From Hondaea fermentalgiana (taxonomy: Eukaryota > Sar > Bigyra > Thraustochytrida > Thraustochytriidae), in the NCBI GenBank assembly GCA_014084085.1, contig NPFB01000097.1, positions 68,837 to 132,836 of the forward strand: DNA of 64,000 nucleotides, in the 5' to 3' direction. Below are positions 10,051 through 20,500 of the stretch, piece after piece. A program made the translations under genes and the position numbers. Position 1 is the first letter of the stretch. Each line of letters begins with the position of its first letter. The notes under the pieces were generated by a model. It made no database searches and had not been told where the DNA came from. It saw only the letters and a program-made list of their open reading frames with translations.

Positions 10051-11354
10051 GCTACTTTCTTCTTGTTTTCTAGCTTCCTAGCGGCCACGACAAGAACGAT
10101 TTCTTCCCTGTGCAGCCCGCCCTCCTTTCCGAGCCGCCCGAGGTGCAGAATGCTCGGCAAGCGTTCTGCACGTGTATTTGGACGTCTGTAGCGAAAGTCG
10201 ACCTAGCTCACGTCTAGGAAGGTCGGCTTGCCAGCATTTCCTGGTGAGACGACCCTTGGTAGGATGGTGATTGGGCTCTGCGAAGCCTAAGCTGTGCTGT
10301 TGTCTGATGCGGGAGCATCGGCGTTTGGGACCAGTCGTACGGGACAATATTTGCAGCAAGCTCATCGCTCTAACTGGCGGCGGACGAGCTTTCCAAAGGA
10401 CGCCATCACGATCTTCACCGAGGGGCCGGCCTCGCTGGCTGTCGGGAAAGCTTTCTGCGTGCAGTGGCGTTCTCCTCGCGTCCCGCAAGTCCTCCAGTTT
10501 TAGGTAGATGAGCTTCTACTGAAGCCTCCAAAAATCAGCCGCCGCCAGGCGGACCGGAGCCGACAAGTGATTAAAATGGCGAGGAGGCTCACAGATCTCC
10601 GCGAAGACTAAACTCAGGGCCCCGCCGTCGATAGTGCTCGTGTGCTCTTAATGCCCACCGCCTCGACGCATCGGACGAACCGTACTTTGTGAAAATCAGC
10701 GTGCATGTATGTGTGTGCGTCTTGCGAACTAGGTTGAACTACGAGGGAAAGTTGTCCCACCTCGGCGGATTGCACCGAGCCGCAGAATTGTTTGTAAATG
10801 CTCTTCGTGCGCGCGCGCGCGTCCGGGCCGTGCATTTTGGGGCATGCGTTTCCGACAATCCCCTCAAGGGCTGCATCGGCTTTCAAGACGATCCAGGCTC
10901 CGCTCGTACATCAAAAATCGATTCATCCGCCAAACTTCAAGTCCCCAACAAGGACACGTCTGCCGCGCACAGTCCCACACGTGTCATCGGGTCTGCAAAT
11001 TTGACCGGACCATGTCGACAAACGGTACCCGGACATGGACGTCTCGCCTTTTGCAAGCAAGTCCCCAAGGCTGCGCCATTTGGAAAAAAGGGGTTCTTGA
11101 TCCATGAAATATTCCATCACAGATGCGTGCAAGTGCCGCCATAGATGCAGAGCCCTCGTTTGCCATTTAAAGAGTAGCAGGGAGCTTGCAAGAAAGCTTG
11201 CTCGCATTGCAGGTTGTAGGGATGACAAAGTTTGCTAGAGCGCACTGATCAAGCCTCATATCAACTCACTATACGTATAGTACTACGAGTGTGGCTTGTG
11301 CGAGTGGCAGCAAAAAGTTGTCCGCAATTGCTTTGCGTGGTGTTGCCTGCCGCG
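10051..11354. other. 1.3 kb divergent intergenic region
   Basis: This lies between the divergent PH-protein and XAP5 genes. It holds only short, poorly coding-like frames on both strands and a (CG)n run near 10808. I see no RNA gene. It presumably carries both promoters and 5' leaders. Confidence 0.4.
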
Positions 11355-12629
11355 ATGGGCGAAGGGAAGAAGGATGAGGCTGCCGGCGGCACGGCGGCAG
11401 GGTCGTCGGCCGCAGGAGGTCCAGGATCTGCGTCCGCGTCCGCGTCGCGGGCGGCTAGTTTAGCGGCGGCGGCAGCCGCATCAATCTACACCACCGAAGG
11501 CAATCTTTCCGGACCGCGCGCCGCGCAGCTCGCCAAGGAGCGCCAACACCTGCTCGAGCAGTACCAACGACAACGCGAAGAGCTCACGATTCGGTCCGCC
11601 GTTCCAGACGCCGACACGCTTCGAGACGTGGGCAGGCGCTTTCAGAAGGAAGTCTTGCACAGCGAGGCCAGCGACCGCCCGTATGGTCTTCAAACCCGCG
11701 AGGAGTACCGCGAGTCGCAGCGCAAGGCCGCCGCGATCGAGGCGGGCCTAGGATCCGGCACCTTGACTTCCAACGCAGAGCACGCCAAAGCCGATGATCG
11801 AGCCAAGAAGCGTGCCAAACGAGCACGTCGCGATCACGCCCTCCTCTCCTTCGCTGCCGATGAGGAAGGCGACGATGACCTTGACGACGACGACGACGAC
11901 GACGACAAAGATACGTACGCAGCGTCCAAAAAGCCCAAGAAGCGCAAAAAGGACAAGAAAGGCAAAAAGAGTAAGAAAGAGAAGAAACGCAAGCGCAGCG
12001 GCGACGAAAACGATGGGCGGGACGGAAGCGACGATGGAGAGCAAGAGAAGGAGCTTCGGGTCATCAAAAATCCCGACGTAGAAACAAGCTTTTTGCCCGA
12101 TCGAGAACGTGATGAGAAGCTGCGCAAAGAAGAGGAGCGCAAACACGCGATCAAGGAAGCGGAAAAGGCGAAAATCAAGGCCGAGCCGCTCACGATCACC
12201 TACAGTTACTGGACGGGCGAAGGCAATCGTGATCGCATCGTCGTCACTAAGGGCACTACCGTTTCCGACTTTTTGGAAAAGGTGCGACTAAAAATGATGA
12301 AGATCTTTCCGAGTTTGCGCGCCGCTTCCGCAGATACTCTCATGTACATCAAGGAGGACATGATCATTCCGAACTTTCTTACCTTTTACGATCTCATCAT
12401 GAGCAACGCGCGAGGAAGGACAGGTCCGCTCAACAAATTCAGTGTCGAGGAAGATGTCCGTCTGCAAGGCGACATTCGTGTGGCAGGACGAGAGTCTCAC
12501 GCTGGCAAGGTTTGTGACCGTCATTGGTACAATAAGAACAAGCACATTTATCCTGCGAGTCAATGGGAGGTGTTTGATCCTATTAAAGTCGCTAACTCAC
12601 AGGACAAAGAGGCCGTGCCTCGGACCTGA
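11355..12629 (+). CDS. XAP5/FAM50 family nuclear protein
   Basis: The 424-residue product starts at ATG 11355 (MGEGKKDE); an upstream TTG extension is not credible. An Ala/Ser-rich head is followed by a charged helix like the FAM50 N-terminus. Then come an eight-residue Asp run and a Lys-rich stretch (KKPKKRKKDKKGKK) that would serve as a nuclear localisation signal. The C-terminal ~200 residues are the XAP5 domain: ITYSYWTGEGNRD, SADTLMYIKEDMIIPN, FYDLIMSNARGRTGPL, and the hallmark ending ESHAGKVCDRHWYNKNKHIY. FAM50A associates with the spliceosome in animals, and XAP5 proteins act in chromatin or circadian control in plants and fungi. A role in splicing or transcription is therefore likely. 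No intron is needed. Confidence 0.92.
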   Translation: MGEGKKDEAAGGTAAGSSAAGGPGSASASASRAASLAAAAAASIYTTEGNLSGPRAAQLAKERQHLLEQYQRQREELTIRSAVPDADTLRDVGRRFQKEVLHSEASDRPYGLQTREEYRESQRKAAAIEAGLGSGTLTSNAEHAKADDRAKKRAKRARRDHALLSFAADEEGDDDLDDDDDDDDKDTYAASKKPKKRKKDKKGKKSKKEKKRKRSGDENDGRDGSDDGEQEKELRVIKNPDVETSFLPDRERDEKLRKEEERKHAIKEAEKAKIKAEPLTITYSYWTGEGNRDRIVVTKGTTVSDFLEKVRLKMMKIFPSLRAASADTLMYIKEDMIIPNFLTFYDLIMSNARGRTGPLNKFSVEEDVRLQGDIRVAGRESHAGKVCDRHWYNKNKHIYPASQWEVFDPIKVANSQDKEAVPRT

Positions 12630-13035
12630 CTTTTTTTTTTCACTCCAAAGAATGTATTATCGTGCGCTCCATCTTTCTTTTCAAGCGTAAGCCCTTTTTT
12701 CCGCGTGTCGCCAGCCGCAGCTGCTTGTCCCTTGAATTCAAAGAATAGCGACGCAGTATGAGTCCGCACGAAGCACGTTCCGCAATAGTGATATAGAACG
12801 GAATGTTGATTGATTTTCGAGTGTGGTCAAATATGCAAACGAGATCATAGAAAGCAGGAAAGGACAAAGTAACACAACAGTGAACAACCAAGAAAAATAA
12901 AATCGATTCGAATCGAAAAACGAAACGAAACAAAACGTAAAACGAAGTGCAACAGTCACGCGCAGGTCTGCTCCAGGAATGTTTCGCCTTGACCTATCCC
13001 CGAGCAATGTAAGGTCTATATGTGTTAAGTTTTAT
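12630..13035. other. Convergent 3' region
   Basis: These are the 3' flanks of two convergent genes. It starts with a T-run (12630-12640) and holds an AT-rich middle with a 14-bp perfect palindrome, TCGATTCGAATCGA, at 12903-12916. No coding potential is seen. Confidence 0.4.
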
Positions 13036-13626
13036 TCATTGAAGATTCGCCGCAGCCATCGCATCAGCAAAAAGACTCTCCGGGCTCGCTGTTTTGGGAA
13101 ATCGTTTCGTACACTTGGCGTCAAGCTTGGCGAACTCAGTCTCGCCAACGTTCCAGCCTACAGAGTGACTTGAGACGACCGGATTCAAGAATTTGTCACG
13201 CGGGTTGTGCGCAAGGCGTACATTTCGCTTCGTAGCATCTTTGAATTCACTCATGGACCTGTACTCGACTGCCTTGTACGGCCGACCTTCATGAAAAGAC
13301 GGGTGCATGGTAGCCTCGCGCGCCTTGCGGCAGGCTTCAAGGAAGACATCCCGTGCCACATCCTGGGCGCCGTCCTCCATTCCAAGCGCGGTCAACTGCT
13401 CCCGAATCAAATCATCATCCCACTTTGGTACAAGCGGGCCCTTGTACAGCACCACCAGGTAGTCAGGGATCTTGCTCAGCTCCACGGTCGTGGCGTTCTT
13501 GCCCACTGTTCGATCGAGCGCTCGTTCAAGGTCATCCTCGGAAAAGAGCGCCAGGTCGAGTCCGTGCTCCGAGCTATCGCGAAAGTATGCCTGCTCCCCC
13601 AGGTACGTCAGTCCAAAGAAAGCCAT
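13036..13626 (-). CDS. Small conserved-looking protein with MAFFGLT start; possible ciliary protein
   Basis: A 196-residue protein with an ATG at 13626. It is soluble, mixed-charge and compositionally normal, so it is a convincing gene. The start MAFFGLTYLGEQ and the C-terminal SEFKDATKRNV...NPVVSSHSVGWNVGE resemble short axonemal or sperm-tail microtubule-associated proteins in general style. I cannot assign it to a named family. Thraustochytrids make flagellated zoospores, so a ciliary role is possible. It shares a 464-bp divergent promoter with the orphan membrane protein at 14091. Confidence 0.6.
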   Translation of the reverse strand: MAFFGLTYLGEQAYFRDSSEHGLDLALFSEDDLERALDRTVGKNATTVELSKIPDYLVVLYKGPLVPKWDDDLIREQLTALGMEDGAQDVARDVFLEACRKAREATMHPSFHEGRPYKAVEYRSMSEFKDATKRNVRLAHNPRDKFLNPVVSSHSVGWNVGETEFAKLDAKCTKRFPKTASPESLFADAMAAANLQ

Positions 13627-14090
13627 TGTTTACGTTTGCCCTACTCGCTCGCCCGCTAGCACGCACGCGCGTGCAAATAGCAAGACCCCTCGTCGAAAAC
13701 AATCTACTTTTGTTCTGGCCTTCGCGTGGAACCTGAGCAAGAAAAGCTATGGACTCGACTCTGAGGTCAAATTTGATCAAGCGTCCTGTCAGAAGCGTTC
13801 AACGACCGTGGGCGACGGGTTCTTTTGTCTTTTGCTCGATTGATTACCAAGTCGACTTTTTGCAAACTCGCAATCTGTTTTCGCCCCTTTTTGACTTTGA
13901 CTCTCTTTGTTGGAGACACAAGCTCACATTCCAGGGTAAAAAGGTAGGCCATACCTCTTTTCTTGCGTCGCAACGGATCGTTTGATAGAACAAATTGGGA
14001 ACGAAAACAGAACCACGCCCTAATCGCAGAAAATGAGAATGGGCTCCTTGTAAAAGCTCTCCTGTCGCGTTGCGTGAAGCTCTTGCGTAG
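13627..14090. promoter_or_regulatory. Divergent promoter region
   Basis: The 464 bp between two outward-facing genes must hold both promoters. Overlapping short frames are present but none looks coding. No specific element was recognised. Confidence 0.35.
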
Positions 14091-15446
14091 ATGGGGAGGA
14101 GGGCTGCCTCGTGGAAGCGCACGGTGGCGTCTGCGCTGGCGTCATGGCCCGGAATTGTCGCGGCCGTCGCGGCAAGTAATGGCGGACTCGTTGTCGGCGT
14201 CCGAAGACTCGCAGTTGCCTTGTTTGTGGCAATGTTGCGACTCCGCAAGACCGTCCTTTCACGCACGCAAGGCATCGTGCTCGGATCAGTGACCTCGTAT
14301 GCGGGCAAACACTTTGCACAATACGTCGAGCTTCTCCGATGGCGTCGTCGCGTCTTTTACCATCGCGTGCACGTGGTCCTTTTGTCTTGGGATCCCGTCG
14401 CCGATGCCTCCTTTCGTATCGAAAAGCGGACGCTGCTCGAGGGATCGCTCGAAGACAGCATCCTCAACGGGAACCACGCTGCAGCAAAGCTTTGCTCAGG
14501 TGCTGCAGCGCGATGTTCTGCTGCGCGACCCTTTGTCACGCAACATCTCCCATCTGAAGAAAGGTATCAGCTGCTCAATAATGCCCTCAATCTCATTTCG
14601 TCGCTCACACCCGCAGGCCATATTGCCGAAGACATTTACCCTGCGTCAACGGTTGGCTGCTGGTACGTGTTTGGGCTCACAGTGGACAAGTATGCGTCTC
14701 CGGATCGCCCGGAGACCCCCGACTCGAAAATCCGCCTCACGCTCGTCAAGGAGCAAGTCCTCCTCTGGATCTGCGATCCGTGCCATACTGCTGCTGTCGA
14801 GTTTGCCGACCAGGTGTTCCGGTCCGCGGCAAGCAAGCGCCATCTTAGCCGCTGGCGCTGCCTGCGAAGCATGGCTGATATGTATCGAAAGCAAGAAGAG
14901 TGGGCCCTAGACAAGCGGGGAGGCCGAGTTATGCACATTCTCCGCGTCCACCTTTCGGTGCCAATGTCCCTTAAAAGCACCCCTCAAACTCCGTCAGGTA
15001 CGCAATCAAACTCAACGCCACGCCTCTCTACAACGCGTCGCAAATCTCTCCAGGCTGCCTTCCAAGCGCAAGCGAGCAGTCGTCAGGAGCATGCCGAGGA
15101 CGCCTCGTCCGAGGCACTGGGCAAGAGGAAAAAGCTCTTACGCAAAAACTCGTCGTCCCCACTTTCGACGTCTCCACTTCCAAATCCCCGAACGCCAACG
15201 ATGGCGGCGGAGGCGACGTCATCTTCCGGAATATCTTGCACTTCTCCAGCAATGTTTTCGCCTTGGGCGACCTCGAGGCCACATACTTCTTCGCGGTCCC
15301 TACAACGAGCATCGTCCGCACCGTCGTCGGAACCTTTTCTTGACGATTCTGAAGGTGTCCTTTGTACCGACGATGATGCTCAGGATCGCTCTTCCCTGTC
15401 ATCGCTTAATCTAGGAAACATTGGTAATTACATTCCTGACTTTTGA
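14091..15446 (+). CDS. Orphan protein with N-terminal membrane segment
   Basis: A 451-residue protein from ATG 14091. An Arg/Ala-rich head and a hydrophobic stretch (~residues 15-50) suggest a membrane anchor or an organelle-targeting presequence. The central part (~100-290) is well ordered, with LPSEERYQLLNNALNLISS, AGHIAEDIYPAS and a Trp/Cys-rich VLLWICDPCHTAAVEFADQ segment. The last ~150 residues are Ser/Thr/Pro-rich and probably disordered. I recognise no named domain. The ordered core looks conserved in style and may be a stramenopile or alveolate family of unknown function. Confidence 0.6.
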   Translation: MGRRAASWKRTVASALASWPGIVAAVAASNGGLVVGVRRLAVALFVAMLRLRKTVLSRTQGIVLGSVTSYAGKHFAQYVELLRWRRRVFYHRVHVVLLSWDPVADASFRIEKRTLLEGSLEDSILNGNHAAAKLCSGAAARCSAARPFVTQHLPSEERYQLLNNALNLISSLTPAGHIAEDIYPASTVGCWYVFGLTVDKYASPDRPETPDSKIRLTLVKEQVLLWICDPCHTAAVEFADQVFRSAASKRHLSRWRCLRSMADMYRKQEEWALDKRGGRVMHILRVHLSVPMSLKSTPQTPSGTQSNSTPRLSTTRRKSLQAAFQAQASSRQEHAEDASSEALGKRKKLLRKNSSSPLSTSPLPNPRTPTMAAEATSSSGISCTSPAMFSPWATSRPHTSSRSLQRASSAPSSEPFLDDSEGVLCTDDDAQDRSSLSSLNLGNIGNYIPDF

Positions 15447-15822
15447 ACCTTTTTCTGGTGTCCGTCCTCTATTTCTATCCGAAGTGAGCATCTCTTCAGA
15501 CCCTCCTTTTCTTTTTTTCTGCTCTTCTCTTCCCGTCTTCTCCCACCTCGCGCGCGCGCGATACACTACGTGCAGACTTTTCTATTCATCTCCAAACTCC
15601 CCATTTGCTCCTTCCACGCGGCGTGGCGACTTCGGCTACAGCGCACAATCGAGCGCTCTCAAAAAGGTGATTTTTTAAATTTACGAGGGACATTCTTGGA
15701 GTGTCCCGCCCGTTACACATTCGAGGGCTCACTGCAAATCCGCCGGTGATTGAGACGGCAGTACTCACTGCGCGCCGTGCGCGCGGCGGACAGGTCGTGC
15801 GCGCAGGTCTCTCGCTGGCACA
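15447..15822 (+). promoter_or_regulatory. Intergenic region between tandem genes
   Basis: Pyrimidine-rich directly after the upstream stop codon, with a (CG)n run near 15551. It is the likely 3' flank of one gene and promoter of the next. Nothing else was found. Confidence 0.3.
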
Positions 15823-17322
15823 ATGATGTCATGGTTCGCGCAGTCTGCAAGGAAGGCTACGCCCGCCAAGACGCGCTCGGCAGCTGCCGCGGAAAGGGAA
15901 AAGGCAAGACCTTCCTCAGCTGCAAAGCCTTTCGTGGTCGAAAACCAATTCGGAGAAGAAGATGAGCACGCCAGATTGGAGAAGGAGGTGGGTGACACCC
16001 ACCGTGTTCATTTCAACCTAAAGGGAAATGAAGGCTTGCCGAAACAATACGAAAACGACGAGGAAAACGTGTGTCCTGAAAATGCCGAGGGATTGCCTTC
16101 GGTTGGTGGTGCAGAAAAGATAATTACCCGTTCTGCTGCTGCTGCGACAGCAAAAAAGGCCGTCTTGCACAATAGCACCAACGCCAACAACGTCATCCCA
16201 AAGACTCCGAGTTTGGACAAGGGCATCACGCCCCATCGTACGCTTGCATTGGAGAAAATTCACGCGAATCGTGCACGTGGCGCCGCGCTCAAAGCCAAAG
16301 AAATGGCTACGATGCCTTCTCCGACAAGTGAGCCTTCGCCGTCTGCTTCTGTCTCGCCTGCAGCATCGCGTAGAAGCGAGTCATTTGCGTCCATAGATGA
16401 GTTTGATGCCGAAAGTGACACTGACCGGACGCTTATCTCCGAGACACGGCGAAGCGCGTCTGGAAGCGAAGTTCACTCTCCTTTGACTGCCAACAAGCAC
16501 CCTTGGTTCGGGAAGCATCTCTATGACATGAAGAATGGCCAGCAAGAAGTGTACAAACGAGTATACGTGGCGTCGTCCCGCGAGCTGTTCAAGCACGTGA
16601 GAAGATGGTACGCGCAGAGACGTGTCGATGAGACGCGCGTGCAGCAGATCGTTAACGCCAAACGAAACGATCCATCCTTTCTTGGCACCATATCCATTTT
16701 CCAATTTGCTGAAGATGTCAGTCGCACGCCCGATGAAATTCAAGCGTGTGCCATCATTGATGGTCAGCATCGCTCGCATGCGATCGCAAAACTCCTAAAG
16801 GAGATGCCAGAAGATCAGGACATTGAGATCCTCATCGAGGTTTATAATGTGCGGAGTGAAATCGAAGTGAAGAATCTCTTTGTCGAGATCAACAAGGGCG
16901 AGAGCGTGCAGGATATTGACCTGCCCAAGCACCTGGAATCGGCTTTTAAGAGAAACGTCGACGAGGTTTGTGAGCGTCTTCAGAAGGAATTTCCCGACAT
17001 GTTCAAAGGCGAAAGATGCCGCGCGCCAAACCTTCATCGTGACAGACTTCGCAATGATCTCTTTCATTCAAACCGTTTGGAGGCCTCGGAACAGAGCGCG
17101 TCTGCTAATGCGCTCTATGATGCCATCATCACCTGCAACAGCATGTTGAGTAAACGCCCCGAGGAGAAGTGGCCCGAGTCCGTACATAGGAATCTCCCCA
17201 AAGCGAAAAAGCATGGACTTTATCTCGGTCTACAAAAGGACTGGATCGAAAAGGTACTTGAAGAGCAAGTGCTTACATTTCTCGAAGACGGCGTCGCGGA
17301 CGAGTCTTTGCATACGCCATGA
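15823..17322 (+). CDS. DGQHR-motif protein (ParB/DndB-like)
   Basis: A 499-residue protein starting MMSWFAQS at ATG 15823. The first ~220 residues are polar and low in complexity. The folded part begins near NKHPWFGKHLY. It holds IIDGQHRSHAIAKLL (DGQHR at 313-317), followed by a beta strand (IEILIEVYNV) and LFVEINKGESVQDIDLPKHL. DGQHR proteins include bacterial DndB and many phage, plasmid and mobile-element proteins, with a ParB/sulfiredoxin-like core that binds DNA and/or nucleotide. A C-terminal domain (RCRAPNLHRDRLRNDLF, KAKKHGLYLGLQKDW) follows. The protein lacks a signal peptide and membrane segments. Its eukaryotic function is unknown; DNA- or nucleotide-related activity is inference from the motif. 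It converges on the HEATR6-like gene with 238 bp between the stops. Confidence 0.65.
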   Translation: MMSWFAQSARKATPAKTRSAAAAEREKARPSSAAKPFVVENQFGEEDEHARLEKEVGDTHRVHFNLKGNEGLPKQYENDEENVCPENAEGLPSVGGAEKIITRSAAAATAKKAVLHNSTNANNVIPKTPSLDKGITPHRTLALEKIHANRARGAALKAKEMATMPSPTSEPSPSASVSPAASRRSESFASIDEFDAESDTDRTLISETRRSASGSEVHSPLTANKHPWFGKHLYDMKNGQQEVYKRVYVASSRELFKHVRRWYAQRRVDETRVQQIVNAKRNDPSFLGTISIFQFAEDVSRTPDEIQACAIIDGQHRSHAIAKLLKEMPEDQDIEILIEVYNVRSEIEVKNLFVEINKGESVQDIDLPKHLESAFKRNVDEVCERLQKEFPDMFKGERCRAPNLHRDRLRNDLFHSNRLEASEQSASANALYDAIITCNSMLSKRPEEKWPESVHRNLPKAKKHGLYLGLQKDWIEKVLEEQVLTFLEDGVADESLHTP

Positions 17323-17560
17323 GACCGTCCTCAGACGACTTGCATGGTACAGGCGCTGCATCGAAGAGCCCCCCCTCCTTACGATTCAAAAACAGATCTT
17401 TAAAAAAGAGAAAATCTTCAAAATCATGTACGCAGACAAGTTCATTGTCTACAAAGTTTGCGAGCACGTGCAATCGAAGGTAGGCAGGCATATATTTGGC
17501 GTGAGCTATCGACCTACCTTCCTTTGGACCAAATTGGTGCAAAAGTTGCATTTCTTGCTC

Positions 17561-20500
17561 CTATTCTTTCCGGAGCATCTCTTGGCTACCGATGAGACTC
17601 GCAAGGTCCCCGCCCTGCTCAGGCCACTCGGAATCGGCAACACCTCGCAAGAGAGCCCGCAGAGCATCATCAAGCTTGGCAGCAAAACGAGCTTGAGAGA
17701 CGTCGACCATGCCGCGTGCATTAACGAGCGAAAGAAGCGCGGGCCCAAGGGTCTCTCGCACGACGGCACGCAGATCGCTTCGTGCGTGCAAGGCACGAAT
17801 TCCCTCATGCAATGCGGTCACTGCGGCAATGCGAACTTTAAAGTTATCGTTCTGGGCAGCTTGATCCGCCAGCACCTCGACAAAGTCTCGTTGTCTCGTA
17901 CTATCGGTTCCACGACTCAACACCAGACCTATGGAAGCGCACGCGCTCCATCGCACCTTTGCCGAAGCCTCGCCCTTGCCGTTTGCTCCTTCGAGCAGAG
18001 CATGTGCGACGCGTGCGCCAAGGTTACCTTGTTGGCTTCCATTACCGTCTTCATTGTCGGATAGCGAGGTTGCGAAGCCCGCGTAGAGCGCCCCCAAGGC
18101 TCGCAGACACGGAGCAGCCACCTTGTCGTGGTCTGGCACATGAGTGATACATGCCTCGGTGAGAGCGCAGCGAGTATCGGGAGCAATAAGCTGATCGAGG
18201 TGCGAGGCCCGATCTGGTTCATAGACAAAATTTGCAAGTGCAAGCGCCCCTCGCGCGCGTACCTGAAGATTTGATGCTTCGAGTGCAACAAGAAGAAGAG
18301 GCACACCATCTCGCATGAAAACGGGTGTTCGAAATTCAGGAACGAGAGCCATGGCGCCGAGTGCCGTTAGCGTAGCGCGCTGTGTCTCCTCTTTACCTCC
18401 GTACGCTGAGAGAATGCCGCCCACGCATTCGCGACGCTGTGCGTCCGACACGAGTGCCCACCCCTCGGTGCGGATCTCTGAAACGCAAACTGCCGCGCAG
18501 CTGCGAACATCGGGATCTGGGTCCCGCAATGCGCGAGGCAAGTGCACCGAGAGAACCTCGTTCCATCCAGCTAGCGCCGAAGTGATTGGCGGCTCGCTCA
18601 CCTTGTCTCGGCGCAAAATGCGCTCGACTAACCCTACGGCCGCGCGTCGACTTGAAGGGAGACGGGAAGCAAAACACTGAAGCAGAACGCGGTGCGTTGC
18701 ATCCCATAGCGTGCCACGACTTACTTCTCGAGCGTACTGCTCGCACATAGCACCCACCAGGGGCATGGACCACTCATTTGCAGCGAGATCGACTTGCTCG
18801 AGCGCTGGAATCAGATGCGTGGTCGTGAATGCTGCAACACTCTCGAGCCGGGCCTTTGGCGCGCTGACAAGGGCCGCGCATGTTGCAGCAGCAGCTAATC
18901 TGACCTTTTCGGGCACTTTTGCGTCTGCAAGTCGAGCAGTGAGCGGGCCAGCACAGCCCTGCAGAAATGGAGTCAAGAAGAAGCCTTCGTTACCTCGGAC
19001 CTCAAAGGGGACGGCACGAAGCACCGTCACTGCGCACTGATGGGCCTGCTCGAGAGCTGTTGGATTGCTTTCCTGACCACCAAGCACGCGGCCAAGCGCA
19101 TAGAAGACTTCTTCGACAATGCGCGAAATTTTCACGCTCATGGGCACAAAGGCACTCGCTTTGCCAGCAGGCCGAGGCTGCGAGAGCCAGACGCGCACGG
19201 GCGAGTTTGCAAATAGAGCAGAGACGACCCGGAAGGTAGCGCAGCGTACGCGAGGCTGCGCGTCGAAAAGCAGGACTGTAAGTAGATGTGGGGCCTTGAG
19301 GTTGAGAACGCTTCCGTTTCGCTGCGGTAAAAGGCGCTCCCACTGCGTCTGCATGAGTTTTCGATCAAACTTGCAAAGTGCATCAAGGAGATCAAGAGCG
19401 GCCAGACGAATCTTTTCCAGCTGCTTGAGAACTCTTGAGGAGCTTGATTTTCGCTCCAAATCCGAGTCTGACATTTCCGATTCCGACGCTGACGCCTCAC
19501 CTTGTCGGAGGCGTTTCTCTGTCTTGCATACCTGCATGGTTTCGCATATGACCCGTGTGAGAGCGCCTGCAAACCAGTGGAGTTTGGTCTGCAAGGAGTC
19601 TGCGCCAAAAGCGAGAAGGCATCCGTGTACGACGCGTAATGCTGCCTGGAGCACTTTTAGTTTCTGCAATCGACTATCTCCTGTGTTCTCTGTTGCTGAA
19701 GGAGGCTGCCCGACTGCTACTGTCGCGGGCGTATCCCAGGCCTCTTCAAGCAGCAACGAAATGGACCGCAAGGCCAGCTGAGCGACTTCTGGAGCTTGCG
19801 CATCCAAAAGAGCTTTTCGTTGCAATAAGTTCCCCAAACACCCAAAGGCAGCTCCAGAACAGGCGAGATCCGCATTGTCTGCACGGAGAACATCATCAAT
19901 GAGCGTGCGTACAATCTCTTCCTCGAATGCTGAGCATCTCGCACCGTCAGAAAAGAGAACATACGAGAGGGCCTGCAAGGCATCCAGGCATTGGTCAGGC
20001 GACACGAGACTGGCGCGCACCTCTCTCAACAAAGAGGGCACTACAACTGCGAGTACGTCCACATTAAATTCGACGTGCTTTCGCTGCGAGAAGTAGCTTA
20101 CAAGCCGCGCTGAAGCGCCACCACCGGTCTCTGTGTCTTCAAGGTCGACTACCCGTCGGACGAGCTCGCCGCAATCTCGTCGCGAGATCACCGAGCTTGG
20201 AAACGTGAGGCGTGCGTCAATGACCTCGCGAACGAGCGTCGCCGGTTCAATGTGTCGCTCTCGAGCAGCACGTACCCAGACGTTCCACTTGGCGCGCTCC
20301 CGCTGGAGCGCAGCGTTGCCGGAGCCTGCCCGAAGACTCGACGAAAAGGAGAATTTGCGCGTTGTCAGCGGCGGACCTGACTGCGAAGGCGTTCCCATCG
20401 CTTGTCTCGCGCGCACGCGTCCCTGCGTGGGCGTTGTTGGCGGGAGCGGCGGGACTTGGTCTCCTGCCGCAGCAGGCAAAGACGAAGACGACGGCCTCCG

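Noticed and set aside
10689..11144. 151-codon plus-strand frame in the intergenic region
   Set aside because: Cys/Val/Arg-rich translation across a (CG)n run with no conserved-looking segment. It starts in VCVCVL low complexity.
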